From an uncultured Bacteroidia bacterium (lineage in GTDB: Bacteria; Bacteroidota; Bacteroidia; NS11-12g; UBA955), in NCBI GenBank assembly GCA_943788195.1, contig CALSPH010000001.1, positions 1,123,595 through 1,187,594 on the forward strand: a DNA stretch of 64,000 bases. Reading direction: 5' to 3'. Numbering within the stretch: position 1 is the first letter of the stretch; each line of letters opens with the position of its first letter. This document shows, piece by piece, positions 44,469 to 54,991 of the stretch. Position numbers and translations under genes: made by a program. The notes under the pieces are model-generated. The model saw only the letters and a list, made by a program, of their open reading frames with translations, did not search any database and had not been told where the DNA came from.

Positions 44469-45138
44469 ATGAAACGTAAATTATTTATATCAATCGGTTT
44501 GGTTTTAAGTGCTGCAATTCTTGCATTCGCTCAAACAGACAAAAAGGCAAAAGAAATATTAGATAAGGTTTCTAGACAATATAAATCGTAATAAAACACT
44601 TGAGGTAAAGTACAGTTTAATTAGTAAAACTAAGGGGCAAAAGCCAAAGGTTACTAGAGAAAACGGTAAATTATTGATTAAAGGGGAGCAGTATATGATG
44701 TCCACGAAGGACAAAGATATTTATTGCAACGGAGACACCATATGGACACATGATAAAGTATTTGGAGAGTGTACGATAGAGGACTATTCTGCATCAAAAT
44801 CTGAAATTACACCGGCTAAAATTTTTACATTGCACGAAAAGGGATTCAATTATCTGTTGAATGGGGAAATAAGCATAAATAATGAAAAGCATTATCAGGT
44901 AGATATGACTCCAACAAATAAGAAAAAGCCTTATTATAAAGTCCGGCTAGCAGTTAGTAAGAAGAAAAATCACATCAGTAGAATGATTATGATGTTGCGA
45001 TCAGCAGATATAAGTGTTTCTGTGAATAATCAAAAAGAGAACACAAGTATCGCAAACAGCTCGTTCCGTTTTGACCCGGCTGCTAAAAAAATTCCAGTAG
45101 TGGAATCTAACCACAAAAAAATAGAAAAGTATATTTAA
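44469..45138 (+). CDS. lolA: LolA-like outer-membrane lipoprotein carrier, interrupted by one frameshift
   Basis: LolA ferries lipoproteins from the inner to the outer membrane. ATG 44469 (directly after AGAAGG) encodes a signal peptide (KLFISIGLVLSAAILAFAQ) and the start of the mature protein. The frame stops at 44589-44591, but removing one A from 44583-44585 continues as SRQYNRNKTLEVKYSLIS and on to 45138, 222 residues in all. A separate short gene from ATG 44674 is not supported. Location after ftsK is the common Bacteroidota order. A terminator follows. Confidence 0.8.
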
Positions 45139-45148
45139 ATTTAATGGT

Positions 45149-45181
45149 CCCTCTGCATGAGTTTGTAGAGGGCTTTTTTTT
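45149..45181 (+). terminator. Rho-independent terminator after lolA
   Basis: A 9-bp stem CCCTCTGCA / TGTAGAGGG (one G-T pair) with a 6-nt loop is followed by C and eight T. It shares GTCCCTCTGCAT with the yceI terminator. Confidence 0.85.
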
Positions 45182-45211
45182 GGTCAGTAATTGTACTTCA
45201 TTTAAATTGAG

Positions 45212-45219
45212 TATGTTTG
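45212..45219 (+). promoter_or_regulatory. Promoter -7 box TATGTTTG for the MFS transporter
   Basis: An exact consensus ends 6 nt before ATG 45226. The earlier TTG (45217) is inside the box and is not the start. Confidence 0.55.
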
Positions 45220-45225
45220 CTATCA

Positions 45226-46515
45226 ATGCATTCTAAGAAAAAAATTCAATGGGCATGGTCCATGTATGATTGGGCTAATTCTGTTCATTCATTATCTGTG
45301 GCTACAGCTTTATTTCCTATTTATTGGAGTAACATTACAGGGGGAGAAGAAGGAATCGTAAATCTATTTGGGATAGCCTTTAAAAGTTCTTCCTTATATG
45401 CATTTAGTCTTTCGTTTGCTTTCTTATTCATTGCGCTTATAAATCCTTTACTGAGCGGAACTGCAGATACCAAGGGAAACAAAAAAACATTCATGCGCGC
45501 GTTTTGTATTAATTGGCGGTTTTAGTTGCATGGGCATGTATTTCTTTGATGAAACCACAATACCCACTGGGTCTTCTCACATTCATATTATCGGTAATGG
45601 GCTACGCAGGGAGTCTTGTGTTCTACAATGCCTATCTGCCGGAAATAGCGAGTGCTAAGGAGTATGATAAATTGAGCGCCAAAGGTTTTGCCATGGGTTA
45701 TGTGGGATGTGTTATTCTTTTGGTTCTTAATTTAGTGGTGATATCCAATTTTGAAACTTTCGGACTAGATAGCAAATTGCACGCTATCCGAGTCTCCTTT
45801 GCTCGGTAGGTGTATGGTGGATTGGCTTCTCATTTATTCCTTTCCATTATCTACCGGATAACACAAAACCAAAAGTTAAATTTAGTATTCTAGCCGGTTA
45901 TAGTCAAAGTCTTAAGATATTGAAAAAAGTAATGAGCAACGGAAACATGAAGTGTTTTTGACCTCATTTTTCTTTTACGCAATGGGGGTTCAAACTATTA
46001 TGTATTTGGCAACATTGTTTGGTACCGAAGAGATTAAAATGGATGAAGGGAATTTAATAATGACCGTTCTTCTTATTCAAATATTGGGTATTGTCGGAGC
46101 CTATTTTTATGCTTGGATGGCTTCAAAAATAGGGGGCGTAAGAACCTTGGTGAGTATATTAATGATTTGGATATTGGTATGCGTATTAGCTTACTTTACC
46201 TATACAGAATATGCATTTTATGGTATAGCTATATTGGTTGGTTTTGTGATGGGGGGTGTACAAAGTATGTCCAGATCTACATATACCAAATTCTTGCCGA
46301 AACAGGAGGAACATAATAGTTACTACAGTTTCTATGAACTTACTGAAAAGCTGGCCATTGTGATGGGTACATTTAGCTACGGGTTTATTGACCAGATAAC
46401 CGGAAGTATGCGGAACTCAATTTTTGCATTGAGCTTGTTTTTTGCCACTGGTATGGTATTTCTTTTAATCCTTCGAAAACGTTTGAAAACCCACCCAATT
46501 AAAGCGGCAGAATAG
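45226..46515 (+). CDS. MFS transporter (UMF1/Atg22-like), interrupted by four indels
   Basis: The opening KKKIQWAWSMYDWANSVHSL and the 12-helix pattern match the UMF1/Atg22-like group of major facilitator proteins; substrates are not defined. Four single-base changes are needed to join the frames: an extra A near 45511-45512 (restoring FCIIGGFSCMGMYFFDE), an extra A at 45552-45554 (DEPQYPLGLLTF), a missing T near 45798-45800 (before SVGVWWIGFSF) and a missing T in 45955-45959 (MKCFLTSFFFYAMGV). The net shift is zero and the product would be 429 residues. All changes are in short A or T runs. Confidence 0.8.
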
Positions 46516-46520
46516 AAGTT

Positions 46521-49500
46521 TTAGTAGAGTAGTACAAAAGGTGCCTTCATTAGATTAGGGCGACCCACGTCATCAACAAATTTTACGACATAAAAGTATG
46601 TGCCAGGTTCACATTTTTTATTCCCATATGTGCCATCCCAACCTTGAGAAATATCATTACTTTCAAATATTTTCTCACCCCAAAAATTAAATATTTGGAA
46701 CACATAGTTTGAACTAACGCGCCCTTCAGGTTTAAACAATTCATTTTGTGTGGGTCCATCATTGTTGGGAGTAAAAGCATTAGGAATATATATCCAGTCT
46801 TTTGGCAGCGCAATTACGGTATATGTGAGGGTGTCTTTACATCCTTTGTCACTAGTTGTGAATAGTGTGAATTGATGTCTACCTGTGTCGCTTGGCATTT
46901 GGAAGTCATACGGATTGTTTCCAGTGAGAACGATATGCTTTGGCTGGGTTCTCCAGCTATAATTGAAGGTGGGATTAAAATTATTAATATTGAATTTAAT
47001 GTTTGGGAACCTTGCAGAATAAAACTTATCAGGACTTGCGCTAATTTGCGGATCTGGTTTTGGAAATATCTCAATAAATGTATCAAACGTACTTTGACAG
47101 CTATATTTGAAAGGAATCACCTGTATAGAACTTACCCCGGCAGCCATATTGCTGATGTATGTTTATTATTCGAAAGCCATTCCTTTTTGCGCGTTAGCGT
47201 TTAAAAACCATTGTACAGAATCATAGTACAAAAGTGATTGTCATATACCGATAGTCTCAGCATACCTAGGGCACAATGATCAAGAATGAATGAATCATAG
47301 TCCATATGAAAAGATGGGTTCTGAAGTACTTCTTCTTGAATGGTTTTGTCGGGGCAAGTATTCTCACTTTTCAAAAATAACGGTAAATTCAATAGGAGTT
47401 AGATTTGTTTTCTCAATCGATGTTATTTTATAAAGATGAATCCCACCCCCTTTGTTTTCAAAAATACCCGATCCATTTTGGCTCCAGGTGCTCGCATAAA
47501 GATTATTGTCTAGCGAAAGAGTGATACTGTCATCTTCGAAACATACTGGGTTTGCGCTGAATTGAAGGGCTGTTTGAATGAGTGTGTCAATGGTTACCAC
47601 CTTTCTAAACGTATGCGAACAAGCATTTAGGCTATGATTACGGATCACTTGAACCACAGCTTCACCTTTGTATAATGAAGGGTCTAAAACAGAATCTTGT
47701 ACCCCATTTATATCATATGTTGCAGGTGATTCTACAATGTCTATTTCAATTGGAATAGCGTTTTCACATAAACTATCTGGTATAGGGGTTTTTAGTGTAA
47801 TTTCTGGAGCATACTCAATAGTTATAGGCAGCAAAGTATCCACAGTGCACCCTTTTTGGGTTATGCTATATTTTAAATGATAGCTTCCACTATCGGATTC
47901 GTCTAATAGAAAAGTGCTGCCAGAAATCCAAAGGGGAAATGGATCAAATGACCAAGATCCTCCAACAGGCTTAGGTTTGGCTATGTCGTTCAGGTTTATA
48001 TTGGTGGCTTTTTGGCAAAATGTACCAAGCGAGGTACTTTCTATTTCAAATGGATTGCCAATTTCAACAATAAATGAATCCTCATAAGTACATGAAACAG
48101 TATCCCTCACATTCACTTTAATGGTATACTTACCCAAACCAAGACCCATTGCATTAAAATGCGATCCAGTCACATTGGTTCCAATAAACATATAGCTTAA
48201 CAAAGCACCGGTATCTTTAACTGAACTAGGAAGATAAATGGGATCTGCAAAATTCAAACACACACCGGTATCAGTGAGGGTATTATCCCATTTGGGTTTA
48301 ACCGAAATTTGTAAAGAGTCTTCAACCTTACATCCAAGCGCATCTTCCACGCGTGTTATAATCGTTTGCGTTGAAGAAAAGAAGGTGTCCAAGCTTGTGC
48401 TGTTGTTTCCAATATTTGTGCCGTTAATAATCCAATCGAACTGAGCCGGCCCATTAAATATGGTAATAATTGGAGCAATTGTTATGGATTTGTCTGGACA
48501 AACTCGGTAATCATTTGCATGATTAATTTCTGGTGTTTTAAAATCTGCAATATCCACGCTATCGATAAAAATGTAACTGCATGGTGCGGATTCTTCAACT
48601 GATATTAAACGAACATACCATTTGCCTTTACTTGGAAAAGTGAGCCGTGCGGAATCATTAAAGACAATTGAACTTGGCAATTCATTCTTATCTTTATCCA
48701 ATATAGAAAAACGCAAATTATCGGTGTCAATATCATCCGCTGCAGTAAACAGGAACTCGTTACAATTGGTTTGAATTTTTGTGGCAGTGATTTTTTTGGC
48801 TTTGCTTACTTTAATTCTAAAATTGTAATAGCTAATTCCAGGTTTTGGGCAGCTGCTATCAGTGGCTAATATGGTAAAAGTATACGGTTCTTTTCTTGCC
48901 GAACCATCGGGCACAGTCCAGTCAAAATTAGTTGTTCTATAAGGAGCATAATTCTGAATAGTATGGAGCAAATTAAGGCTATAGGGGTTTAGACTTGATT
49001 CACTAAGATATACCGTGTCATTTAAGCCTCCTACAGATTCGTCACGGTAATAAATATCTTCAGAGAAGATCTCGCCCTCACAAGCTTGCCAATCAACGCC
49101 AGTTAGCCCATAGAAGTACGGACTGTTGTTGTTTCCATTGCCAATAACGCATTCAAAGTCCTTCCTTACAATGGAGGAAAGAATATTATTGCCATTAATA
49201 TCTTTAATAAAACCCCTACATTCAATCACAAATACACCAATATCAGGTGCGATATTTGGCGTAAAGGTTAATTGCCCACTTTGGGCATCTAAGGTTACTC
49301 CTTTGGGTTTATAGGCTAATGCATCACTACCTGAAATCACACCCACTGGTTTGTCAGGTGAATGACCAACAGGATAACTGTTTTGAATTGTTTCAGAAAT
49401 ATACGCTGTATCCAAAGCATAGCTAATCGAATCAAAGCCATTGCTTTGATATTGAGCAGATGCATAAATAGCGTTATTGGTATTTATTCGATTAAAAGGT

Positions 49501-50054
49501 AAACCGAAAGAGTAAGGAGAACTTTGCTGAACAATTTCAGTGTTCAGGTAGCAAAAATTAAAATGATTTTGAACTAATGAGGAGCTTGAAATTCCTGGGT
49601 TACGTGCATCAATGGTTATAGAGAATTTAAACTCGGAATAATTATTATCTAGATGAGTGGTTAAGTCTATTTCAGATTCAAATATATGTTCTTCTACACC
49701 AAATCCATAGGTAGAGGAGGTGTTGCATGTGCTTACTTCGCCCGGGCAAAGTTCTGTTAAATCCCGGATGCTTTTCCGTGTAGTGGTGATACTAGCCAGC
49801 TTAATGTATTTCTTTTGCACTGGATTATATCCGTAAAGATCAAGCATACCTATATCATTGCAATTATCTGGGTTTGTTCCACCACCGTTGCCATTTAACT
49901 TGCAATCATTACAATTGCGATACACTTTTGTTAATATGGTATATAGATTGGTACTTTTATAAATATATGATATTTCAGACCCCACAATATGGTCAGCCTT
50001 CAACCCATTAGCGAAAACAAGTAACAAGAATAGATATAGGATACGTTTTTTCAC
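46521..50054 (-). CDS. Large T9SS type B surface protein with PKD-like domains, interrupted by frameshifts
   Basis: GTG 50054 is preferred: it follows AAGGA and a TATATTTG box and opens a signal peptide; ATG 50081 lies upstream of that box. The long first frame (to 47364) is rich in beta-sandwich repeats with Cys pairs. The last frame (46521-47147) ends in the gliding-motility-associated C-terminal domain: IPNAFTPNNDGPTQN, FQIFNFWGEKIFES, GWDGTYGNKKCEPGTYFYVV. Between them the coding sense moves through three frames: an extra A in 47368-47371 (minus), a missing base near 47224-47230, and TAATAA at 47163-47168. The joined protein would be about 1175 residues and exported by type IX secretion as adhesin or matrix protein. 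Confidence 0.82.
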
Positions 50055-50061
50055 TCCTTTA

Positions 50062-50069
50062 CAAATATA
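50062..50069 (-). promoter_or_regulatory. Promoter -7 box TATATTTG for the type B surface protein
   Basis: An exact consensus on the minus strand is 7 nt upstream of GTG 50054. It favours that start over ATG 50081 and shows the gene can be transcribed apart from the sigma operon. Confidence 0.55.
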
Positions 50070-50125
50070 GGCAATCGCCATTTATTAAGAGTCAAACTAC
50101 GGTTGAATATGCAGGCTGATTAGTC

Positions 50126-51589
50126 TTATTGCAAAATTAATACTCGACTGTCGGTTGTTCCGTCCTCAAATTGCACTTGAATAAATATAGTTTGACGATT
50201 AATATTGGTCTGGTTTAAATGGGCTGATTTGGCATTAATCAATTGCTTCGAAAGCAATGCCCCCTTTGTGTTAAAAATTTTAATCAGTGCAATTTCTTGT
50301 TCTGATTTAATGTGTATTTGTCCGTTTGTATTTGCTGGGTTAGGGTAGATTTTAATGCCATGAGTTTGAGGTATTTTAGACAAGTTGCTGAAATCAGAAT
50401 TGTTGTATACATTCCTGATCATTTCATGGCGTTGGTACAATTCAGGCAATGAATCCACATCTTTTTGAAATAGAATGGCACCTTCAATCACACGATACTC
50501 ATTAGGTGCCCAATTTTTAAATTGGCAAACTAAAATCCCATTGCGATCTCCGCCTTGATTGCCCACATTATCTTCTGACCATGCAGAGAAACCGTTCAGC
50601 GTTGTATTTGGAAACGCAAAAGAGATGGAACTATCTCCGTCTAATCCTGTAGAACCTAATTTTAATGAATCACCATCTTTCCAACGACTATGCATGTAAT
50701 TGACATAATGTTCCTGCAGTAAAGGTATGTCGTTCTTGTTGCTGGTTTGACCTGCATTTTTGTAATACATTGTATTGGTTAATGCCTGGTTTAAAACCAT
50801 CACAGAAGTATACTGCTTTTTAGTTGTGTTTGAATTATACGCAAACATCGCATTATTCTTAACGTCAGTTCCGATGTAGTTGCTATTGAGTTTATTCAAC
50901 AGACCATGGAATTGTACACCTATTTTGGCAGTATCATATGTTCTATCCGACTGATTTTTTAGCACCCATCTGAACCCAACAGTATGATCCAAAACAGGAT
51001 CACCGCTCTTTGGGAAAATGAATGCGTATTGTACTAAAGAGGTTTTCAAAGCAGGAAACGCGGTTGATCGGATGAGCTCGTCATGACTCACGCTCACAAG
51101 ACATTGGTCTCCTCGTATAAAGGGGTAATCTCCTTTGGATGGTTCATAAACTGAATTCTGATCTACATCTACAAAGGAAGCAACGGGTGTCTGATTATTA
51201 CTTCCAGGCCAATTATTAATACCCATTGGTGCACTATAATTTGGCTGGTTAAATTGGTACTTGTGGTCTACAATCTGTGGTCTTGAAACCATACTAATGG
51301 TGTTAAACAGTTGGGGATTTGTTGCACTTAATCCATAATGGAAGTCGTTGTAGTTAATTCCATTTTGAATACTTAAGTATTCTTGATTATTTGATTTCGC
51401 ATAAATCCAGCAACTCAAGTTTTCTATTAGGGCAGTGTCGATATTATCAATATGTGCACAGGCAAAGGCAGAACGATTTTCAGTTGTGTCTAAATCAACT
51501 TTGATTACTTGGTTGTCTATGGTTCCTTGCTGCGCAGTAAGGCAAGTGTTAATAAGCCATAATGAAAGACTGACCAGAGTTAGCCTCAT
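50126..51589 (-). CDS. T9SS type A surface protein of the sigma/anti-sigma operon
   Basis: The 487 residues begin with a signal peptide (about 1-19) and end with a sorting domain (IYPNPANTNGQIHI from about 408). The body has Asp/Asn/Gly-rich segments such as ASFVDVDQNSVYEPSKGDYP (EF-like, possible Ca2+ binding), GDQCLVSVSHDE and SGDPVLDHTVGFRW. It has one pair of Cys in the mature part near the start (FACAH, LSCWIY). It starts at the very next base after the barrel gene stop (51590), so it is co-transcribed with the sigma factor. A surface sensor, matrix or adhesion role is inferred; the family is not recognised. Confidence 0.8.
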   Translation of the reverse strand: MRLTLVSLSLWLINTCLTAQQGTIDNQVIKVDLDTTENRSAFACAHIDNIDTALIENLSCWIYAKSNNQEYLSIQNGINYNDFHYGLSATNPQLFNTISMVSRPQIVDHKYQFNQPNYSAPMGINNWPGSNNQTPVASFVDVDQNSVYEPSKGDYPFIRGDQCLVSVSHDELIRSTAFPALKTSLVQYAFIFPKSGDPVLDHTVGFRWVLKNQSDRTYDTAKIGVQFHGLLNKLNSNYIGTDVKNNAMFAYNSNTTKKQYTSVMVLNQALTNTMYYKNAGQTSNKNDIPLLQEHYVNYMHSRWKDGDSLKLGSTGLDGDSSISFAFPNTTLNGFSAWSEDNVGNQGGDRNGILVCQFKNWAPNEYRVIEGAILFQKDVDSLPELYQRHEMIRNVYNNSDFSNLSKIPQTHGIKIYPNPANTNGQIHIKSEQEIALIKIFNTKGALLSKQLINAKSAHLNQTNINRQTIFIQVQFEDGTTDSRVLILQ

Positions 51590-52990
51590 TTATTTCAGGA
51601 TATACTTGAGTCCAAATTGTCCACCTACCATACTATTGTATTGGCTATAAGGAGAAGATTTTTTCGCCTGATTGGTTAGGCCATATCTTAAATTAGGTTG
51701 AATATATAAGCCAATTCTCGATCCGACCAAATAGGTATAAGTGAACCCAGTTATCGCCTGAATATTCATAGTGCGGAACATACTTTGTTTACCATTCAAT
51801 TTTTGAAGCTCTCCCTGATCATTAAAGGCAGTACCTTTGGCATTATTATAGAATGAACTAATAAATCCAAATTGTGGTTGGATAATATGGCGTTTTATTT
51901 GCCATCTGGCCCCAATAGTTAATGGAATTTCAAAATAGTAATTGGTGTTATTCGCACCCGCATGAGCAACTTGGCTTGTGTCATACACATAAATAGTATA
52001 AGATTGTCCTCCAGGATCAACTACGGTCTCTGTGCGGTGGGTAACGGTTTGATTCCAGTGACTGTGTATCGTATTGTTAACAGTTAACCATTGTGCACCA
52101 ATTTGTCCAAAAATGCTCTTTTTAATTCGGTACTCCGCATTTAAACCAATAAAGTAGGTAGATGATATGGTTTCCAATCCAGCAATTTTTTGACCGATTG
52201 CATTGCCTCCATCATTTATAAATCGTTGATTGTAATAGCTTCCAGCGAAGAAATTGATTTCCCTTGGCCAAAATGCATAGAGATTACCCTTATTCTCATT
52301 AGCATCTTCACCGTCTTCACCATCTTGTTTAGATTTAGGTTCATCTGTTTGATCAACCGGATCGGATATAAAAATTTCGTTCAAAGTGAGATCAGCCAAG
52401 GGTTTTAATACGCGTTGTTGGCTTAGCGTGTATATTGGACTTGACTTAGGTTTTGCATTCGTATTGTTTGCCACAAACGTTATTGTGTTGATTGGTTTAG
52501 GTGTTTTATTTAAATCTTTCTTGTAATTAGGATTAATAACATCTGGAACGATGTTTCTTTTTACCCCATTATTATCTGAATGTTTAAGATTTGTATTGTC
52601 CAAAGAATTTTTACTCGATTGATCGATGGCAGTTTCAGTGGTATTGTTAATTTCAGCAAGGGTTGACTCACTAGATACCTTCCCGTTTTCTGGATAGGTA
52701 TTTTGGGTAGACGTTGATTCTACGTTATTCTCAACGAATTGGTTTGTTTCTTGCTTTCGAATCGCGGCAATATCTTCTTTGCTGTATCCATCTTGAGGTA
52801 CTTTCCCCCAATAATTGGATAGTCCTAATCCGGTAATCAAGGTAAACATCAAGGCAATGGATCCGATTAAAAGAAACCCTGTTTTAGAATTTCTTTTACT
52901 CCTTTCCTGCATTATTTTTTCAAATAATCCTGCATCTTGAGGGTCTATTTCGTGATTCCTTAATTGATCAGCTATTTTCTTTTCTAACAT
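51590..52990 (-). CDS. Inner-membrane helix plus periplasmic linker plus outer-membrane barrel; candidate dual-membrane anti-sigma factor
   Basis: The 466 residues fall in four parts: a charged cytoplasmic segment (1-36, EKKIADQLRNHEIDPQDAG), one transmembrane helix (about 38-58), a long low-complexity linker rich in Asn, Ser, Thr, Lys and Asp (about 59-240), and a beta-barrel-like domain (about 244-466; EINFFAGSYYNQRF, TYFIGLNAEYRIKKSIFGQI, QAITGFTYTYLVGSRIGLYI, SMVGGQFGLKYILK at the end). This is the layout of dual-membrane-spanning anti-sigma factors reported in Bacteroides. Its start overlaps the ECF sigma gene by 23 bp. Sigma binding is inferred from that overlap and layout, not seen. 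Confidence 0.75.
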   Translation of the reverse strand: MLEKKIADQLRNHEIDPQDAGLFEKIMQERSKRNSKTGFLLIGSIALMFTLITGLGLSNYWGKVPQDGYSKEDIAAIRKQETNQFVENNVESTSTQNTYPENGKVSSESTLAEINNTTETAIDQSSKNSLDNTNLKHSDNNGVKRNIVPDVINPNYKKDLNKTPKPINTITFVANNTNAKPKSSPIYTLSQQRVLKPLADLTLNEIFISDPVDQTDEPKSKQDGEDGEDANENKGNLYAFWPREINFFAGSYYNQRFINDGGNAIGQKIAGLETISSTYFIGLNAEYRIKKSIFGQIGAQWLTVNNTIHSHWNQTVTHRTETVVDPGGQSYTIYVYDTSQVAHAGANNTNYYFEIPLTIGARWQIKRHIIQPQFGFISSFYNNAKGTAFNDQGELQKLNGKQSMFRTMNIQAITGFTYTYLVGSRIGLYIQPNLRYGLTNQAKKSSPYSQYNSMVGGQFGLKYILK

Positions 52991-53534
52991 CTTCTAAGGT
53001 TTTGTTATTCTGTTTTATTAATTTCTTAAGGGCGTTTTTAGCCTTTAAATATTGTGTTCTACTCGTTGATTCAGCTACATTTAGCATCGAAGCAATTTCT
53101 TTATGACTGTAGCCCTCTATTGCAAACATGTTAAAGACAGTTCGATATCCAGTTGGAAGTAATGTTACCAAGGCTAAGATTTCATCCGCGCTCATTTTTT
53201 CTACAATCGAGCTGCTATATGAAGGAATACCACCTTTTACTTCATCAATTTCAAGATGTTTCTTTTCCTTTCGGAGTAAATTTATAGAGGTATTTACCAT
53301 AATTCTACGAATCCATCCTTCCAATGAGCCAGTGTGGCTAAAATTCCCGATGTGGTTATATACCTTTATGAATCCTTCTTGTAGCATATCTAATGCGTGG
53401 TCTCTATCTTTAGCGTATCTTAAACATACCGCATACATTTTTCTATTATACTTTGCATACAGCAATTCCTGAAAATGGCGCACTTCTTTGGCGCAACCTT
53501 TTACGAGTTCTTCGTCTGTAATTTGATTTTGCAA
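52968..53534 (-). CDS. ECF-type RNA polymerase sigma factor
   Basis: The 188 residues have sigma region 2 (YNRKMYAVCLRYAKDRDHALDMLQEGF and HTGSLEGWIRRIMVNTSINL, about 29-96) and region 4 (ALVTLLPTGYRTVFNMFAIEGYSHKEIASML, about 121-153, then the helix-turn-helix AESTSRTQYLKAKNAL). The start is TTG 53534; no ATG in frame precedes it. The last 23 bp overlap the anti-sigma candidate, indicating translational coupling. Target promoters are unknown; autoregulation of the operon is typical of the family. Confidence 0.93.
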   Translation of the reverse strand: MQNQITDEELVKGCAKEVRHFQELLYAKYNRKMYAVCLRYAKDRDHALDMLQEGFIKVYNHIGNFSHTGSLEGWIRRIMVNTSINLLRKEKKHLEIDEVKGGIPSYSSSIVEKMSADEILALVTLLPTGYRTVFNMFAIEGYSHKEIASMLNVAESTSRTQYLKAKNALKKLIKQNNKTLEDVRKENS

Positions 53535-53676
53535 GAGTTTTAAAAAAATGCATTTTACGACATTTTCACCATCAAGACAATATCAATTTCCAAAACGCTG
53601 CCTCAATTTTCTTTTTTTTTCTATAGAATGTTTTTGATACTCGGATTAACTATGCCATTTTTGCAAGGAACAACTC

Positions 53677-54774
53677 ATGAGTAATTTAACCAAGGACACC
53701 ACGCTAATATCTAGTCAAGACTTATTTCTGTTTTTGAAGGCAGTTTTTGAAGCAAATGGATTTTCTAATGCCCATGCTAACCAAAGTGCAGAAGTATTGA
53801 TTGCTGCGGATTTGCGAGGTATTGATAGTCATGGTGCAGCTAGGCTAGAAGGATATTGTCGATTAATAAAAGCGGGCAGAATTAATCCAACACCCAACTT
53901 AAAAATAACGAAATCTAGAGGAGTTAATTTTACTGTAGATGCAGATGGAGCAATAGGTCTTGTATCTGCCCCTTGGGCAATGGCTGAGGTTAAAAATAGA
54001 ACGGAGTTACACGGTGCTGGTTTTGCAGCAATTGGCAATAGCAATCACTATGGAATAGCAGGGTATCACGCTATGAAAGCCTTGGATTTTGATGCAATTG
54101 GTTTTAGTATGACTAATGCGAGCCCTTTAGTAAGTGTTGCGGGAGGCAAGGAAAGGTTACTGGGCACCAATCCCATTGCCATAGCAGTTCCTGCGGGAAA
54201 ACAGCCGCCTTTTGTTTTGGATATGGCTACTTCAGCAGCTGCCAATGGGAAATTACAAATAGCCTCGCGCAAAGAAGAGTCCATTCCAACAGGCTGGGCC
54301 ACAGATCAAGAAGGGAAAGACTCAACCGATGCTAATGCGCTTAAAACAGGCGGTAATTTATTGCCCCTGGGGAGTAATATGAAAAATGGAATGCATAAAG
54401 GGTATGGTTTGGGTTCTTGGGTAGATATATTTTGTGGTGTGCTATCTGGGGCTAATTTTGGTCCTTGGGTGCCACCTTTTGTATCTTTTCTGCAGCCTTT
54501 GGCTAATTTACCTGGGAAAGGGTTGGGGCATTTTGTTGGTGCATGGTCGGTGGATGGTTTTATGGAGTTGGATGAATTTAAACAAAGAATGGATGTATGG
54601 ATAGAACGATTTAAGTTAAGTGAACCATTGGATGCTAATACACCTGTTATGGTGCCAGGAGAACCTGAAATGATCCACTACAATGATCGGGTGAAAAATG
54701 GTATTCCTTTAAATAATAAAATATTGGGAGAGATTAGAAATATTGGATCTTCGTTTAATGTAATATTGAAATAA
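53677..54774 (+). CDS. Ldh-family NAD(P)-dependent oxidoreductase (malate/L-lactate dehydrogenase type)
   Basis: The 365 residues have the sequence pattern of this non-Rossmann dehydrogenase family: ADLRGIDSHGAARLEGYC with the catalytic His, GAGFAAIGNSNHYGIAGYHA, GTNPIAIAVPAGKQPPFVLD, and KGYGLGSWVDIFCGVLSG. Members reduce 2-oxo acids such as malate/oxaloacetate, lactate or ureidoglycolate; substrate cannot be assigned. A small membrane-protein gene overlaps its stop by 1 bp. Confidence 0.92.
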   Translation: MSNLTKDTTLISSQDLFLFLKAVFEANGFSNAHANQSAEVLIAADLRGIDSHGAARLEGYCRLIKAGRINPTPNLKITKSRGVNFTVDADGAIGLVSAPWAMAEVKNRTELHGAGFAAIGNSNHYGIAGYHAMKALDFDAIGFSMTNASPLVSVAGGKERLLGTNPIAIAVPAGKQPPFVLDMATSAAANGKLQIASRKEESIPTGWATDQEGKDSTDANALKTGGNLLPLGSNMKNGMHKGYGLGSWVDIFCGVLSGANFGPWVPPFVSFLQPLANLPGKGLGHFVGAWSVDGFMELDEFKQRMDVWIERFKLSEPLDANTPVMVPGEPEMIHYNDRVKNGIPLNNKILGEIRNIGSSFNVILK

Positions 54775-54980
54775 TGGAAAAGAAACAGTTTAAGAAATTG
54801 ATTACTTTAATTTTGTTTCTCCTTTTCTTTGTTGGAGGAGCTATTGTAATGTATACTGTATTCCTGAAAGGGAATGTGAGCGTTGATCCAACAAGCGTTC
54901 CTCATCGCACCAAACAAAACCCATATTACGTAGATAGCCTAAAGAAGGCGGGGTATTACGATACGTTTCAGAAAAGGTAA
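54774..54980 (+). CDS. Small single-pass membrane protein, function unknown
   Basis: The 68 residues comprise a basic N-terminus (MEKKQFKK), one transmembrane helix (about 9-30) and a short polar C-terminal tail rich in Pro, Asn and Tyr. It starts at the TAATG overlap with the dehydrogenase gene, which supports a real co-translated gene. It converges with the kinase gene across 11 bp. Confidence 0.65.
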   Translation: MEKKQFKKLITLILFLLFFVGGAIVMYTVFLKGNVSVDPTSVPHRTKQNPYYVDSLKKAGYYDTFQKR

Positions 54981-54991
54981 TTTAGCTGTGT

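Noticed and set aside
44674..45138. Separate 154-residue gene beginning at ATG 44674
   Set aside because: It is the downstream part of lolA; removing one A at 44583-44585 joins it to a signal peptide starting at 44469.
47201..47392. Independent 63-residue gene on the minus strand
   Set aside because: It is the middle segment of the frame-broken type B surface protein; its sequence continues the preceding and following segments.
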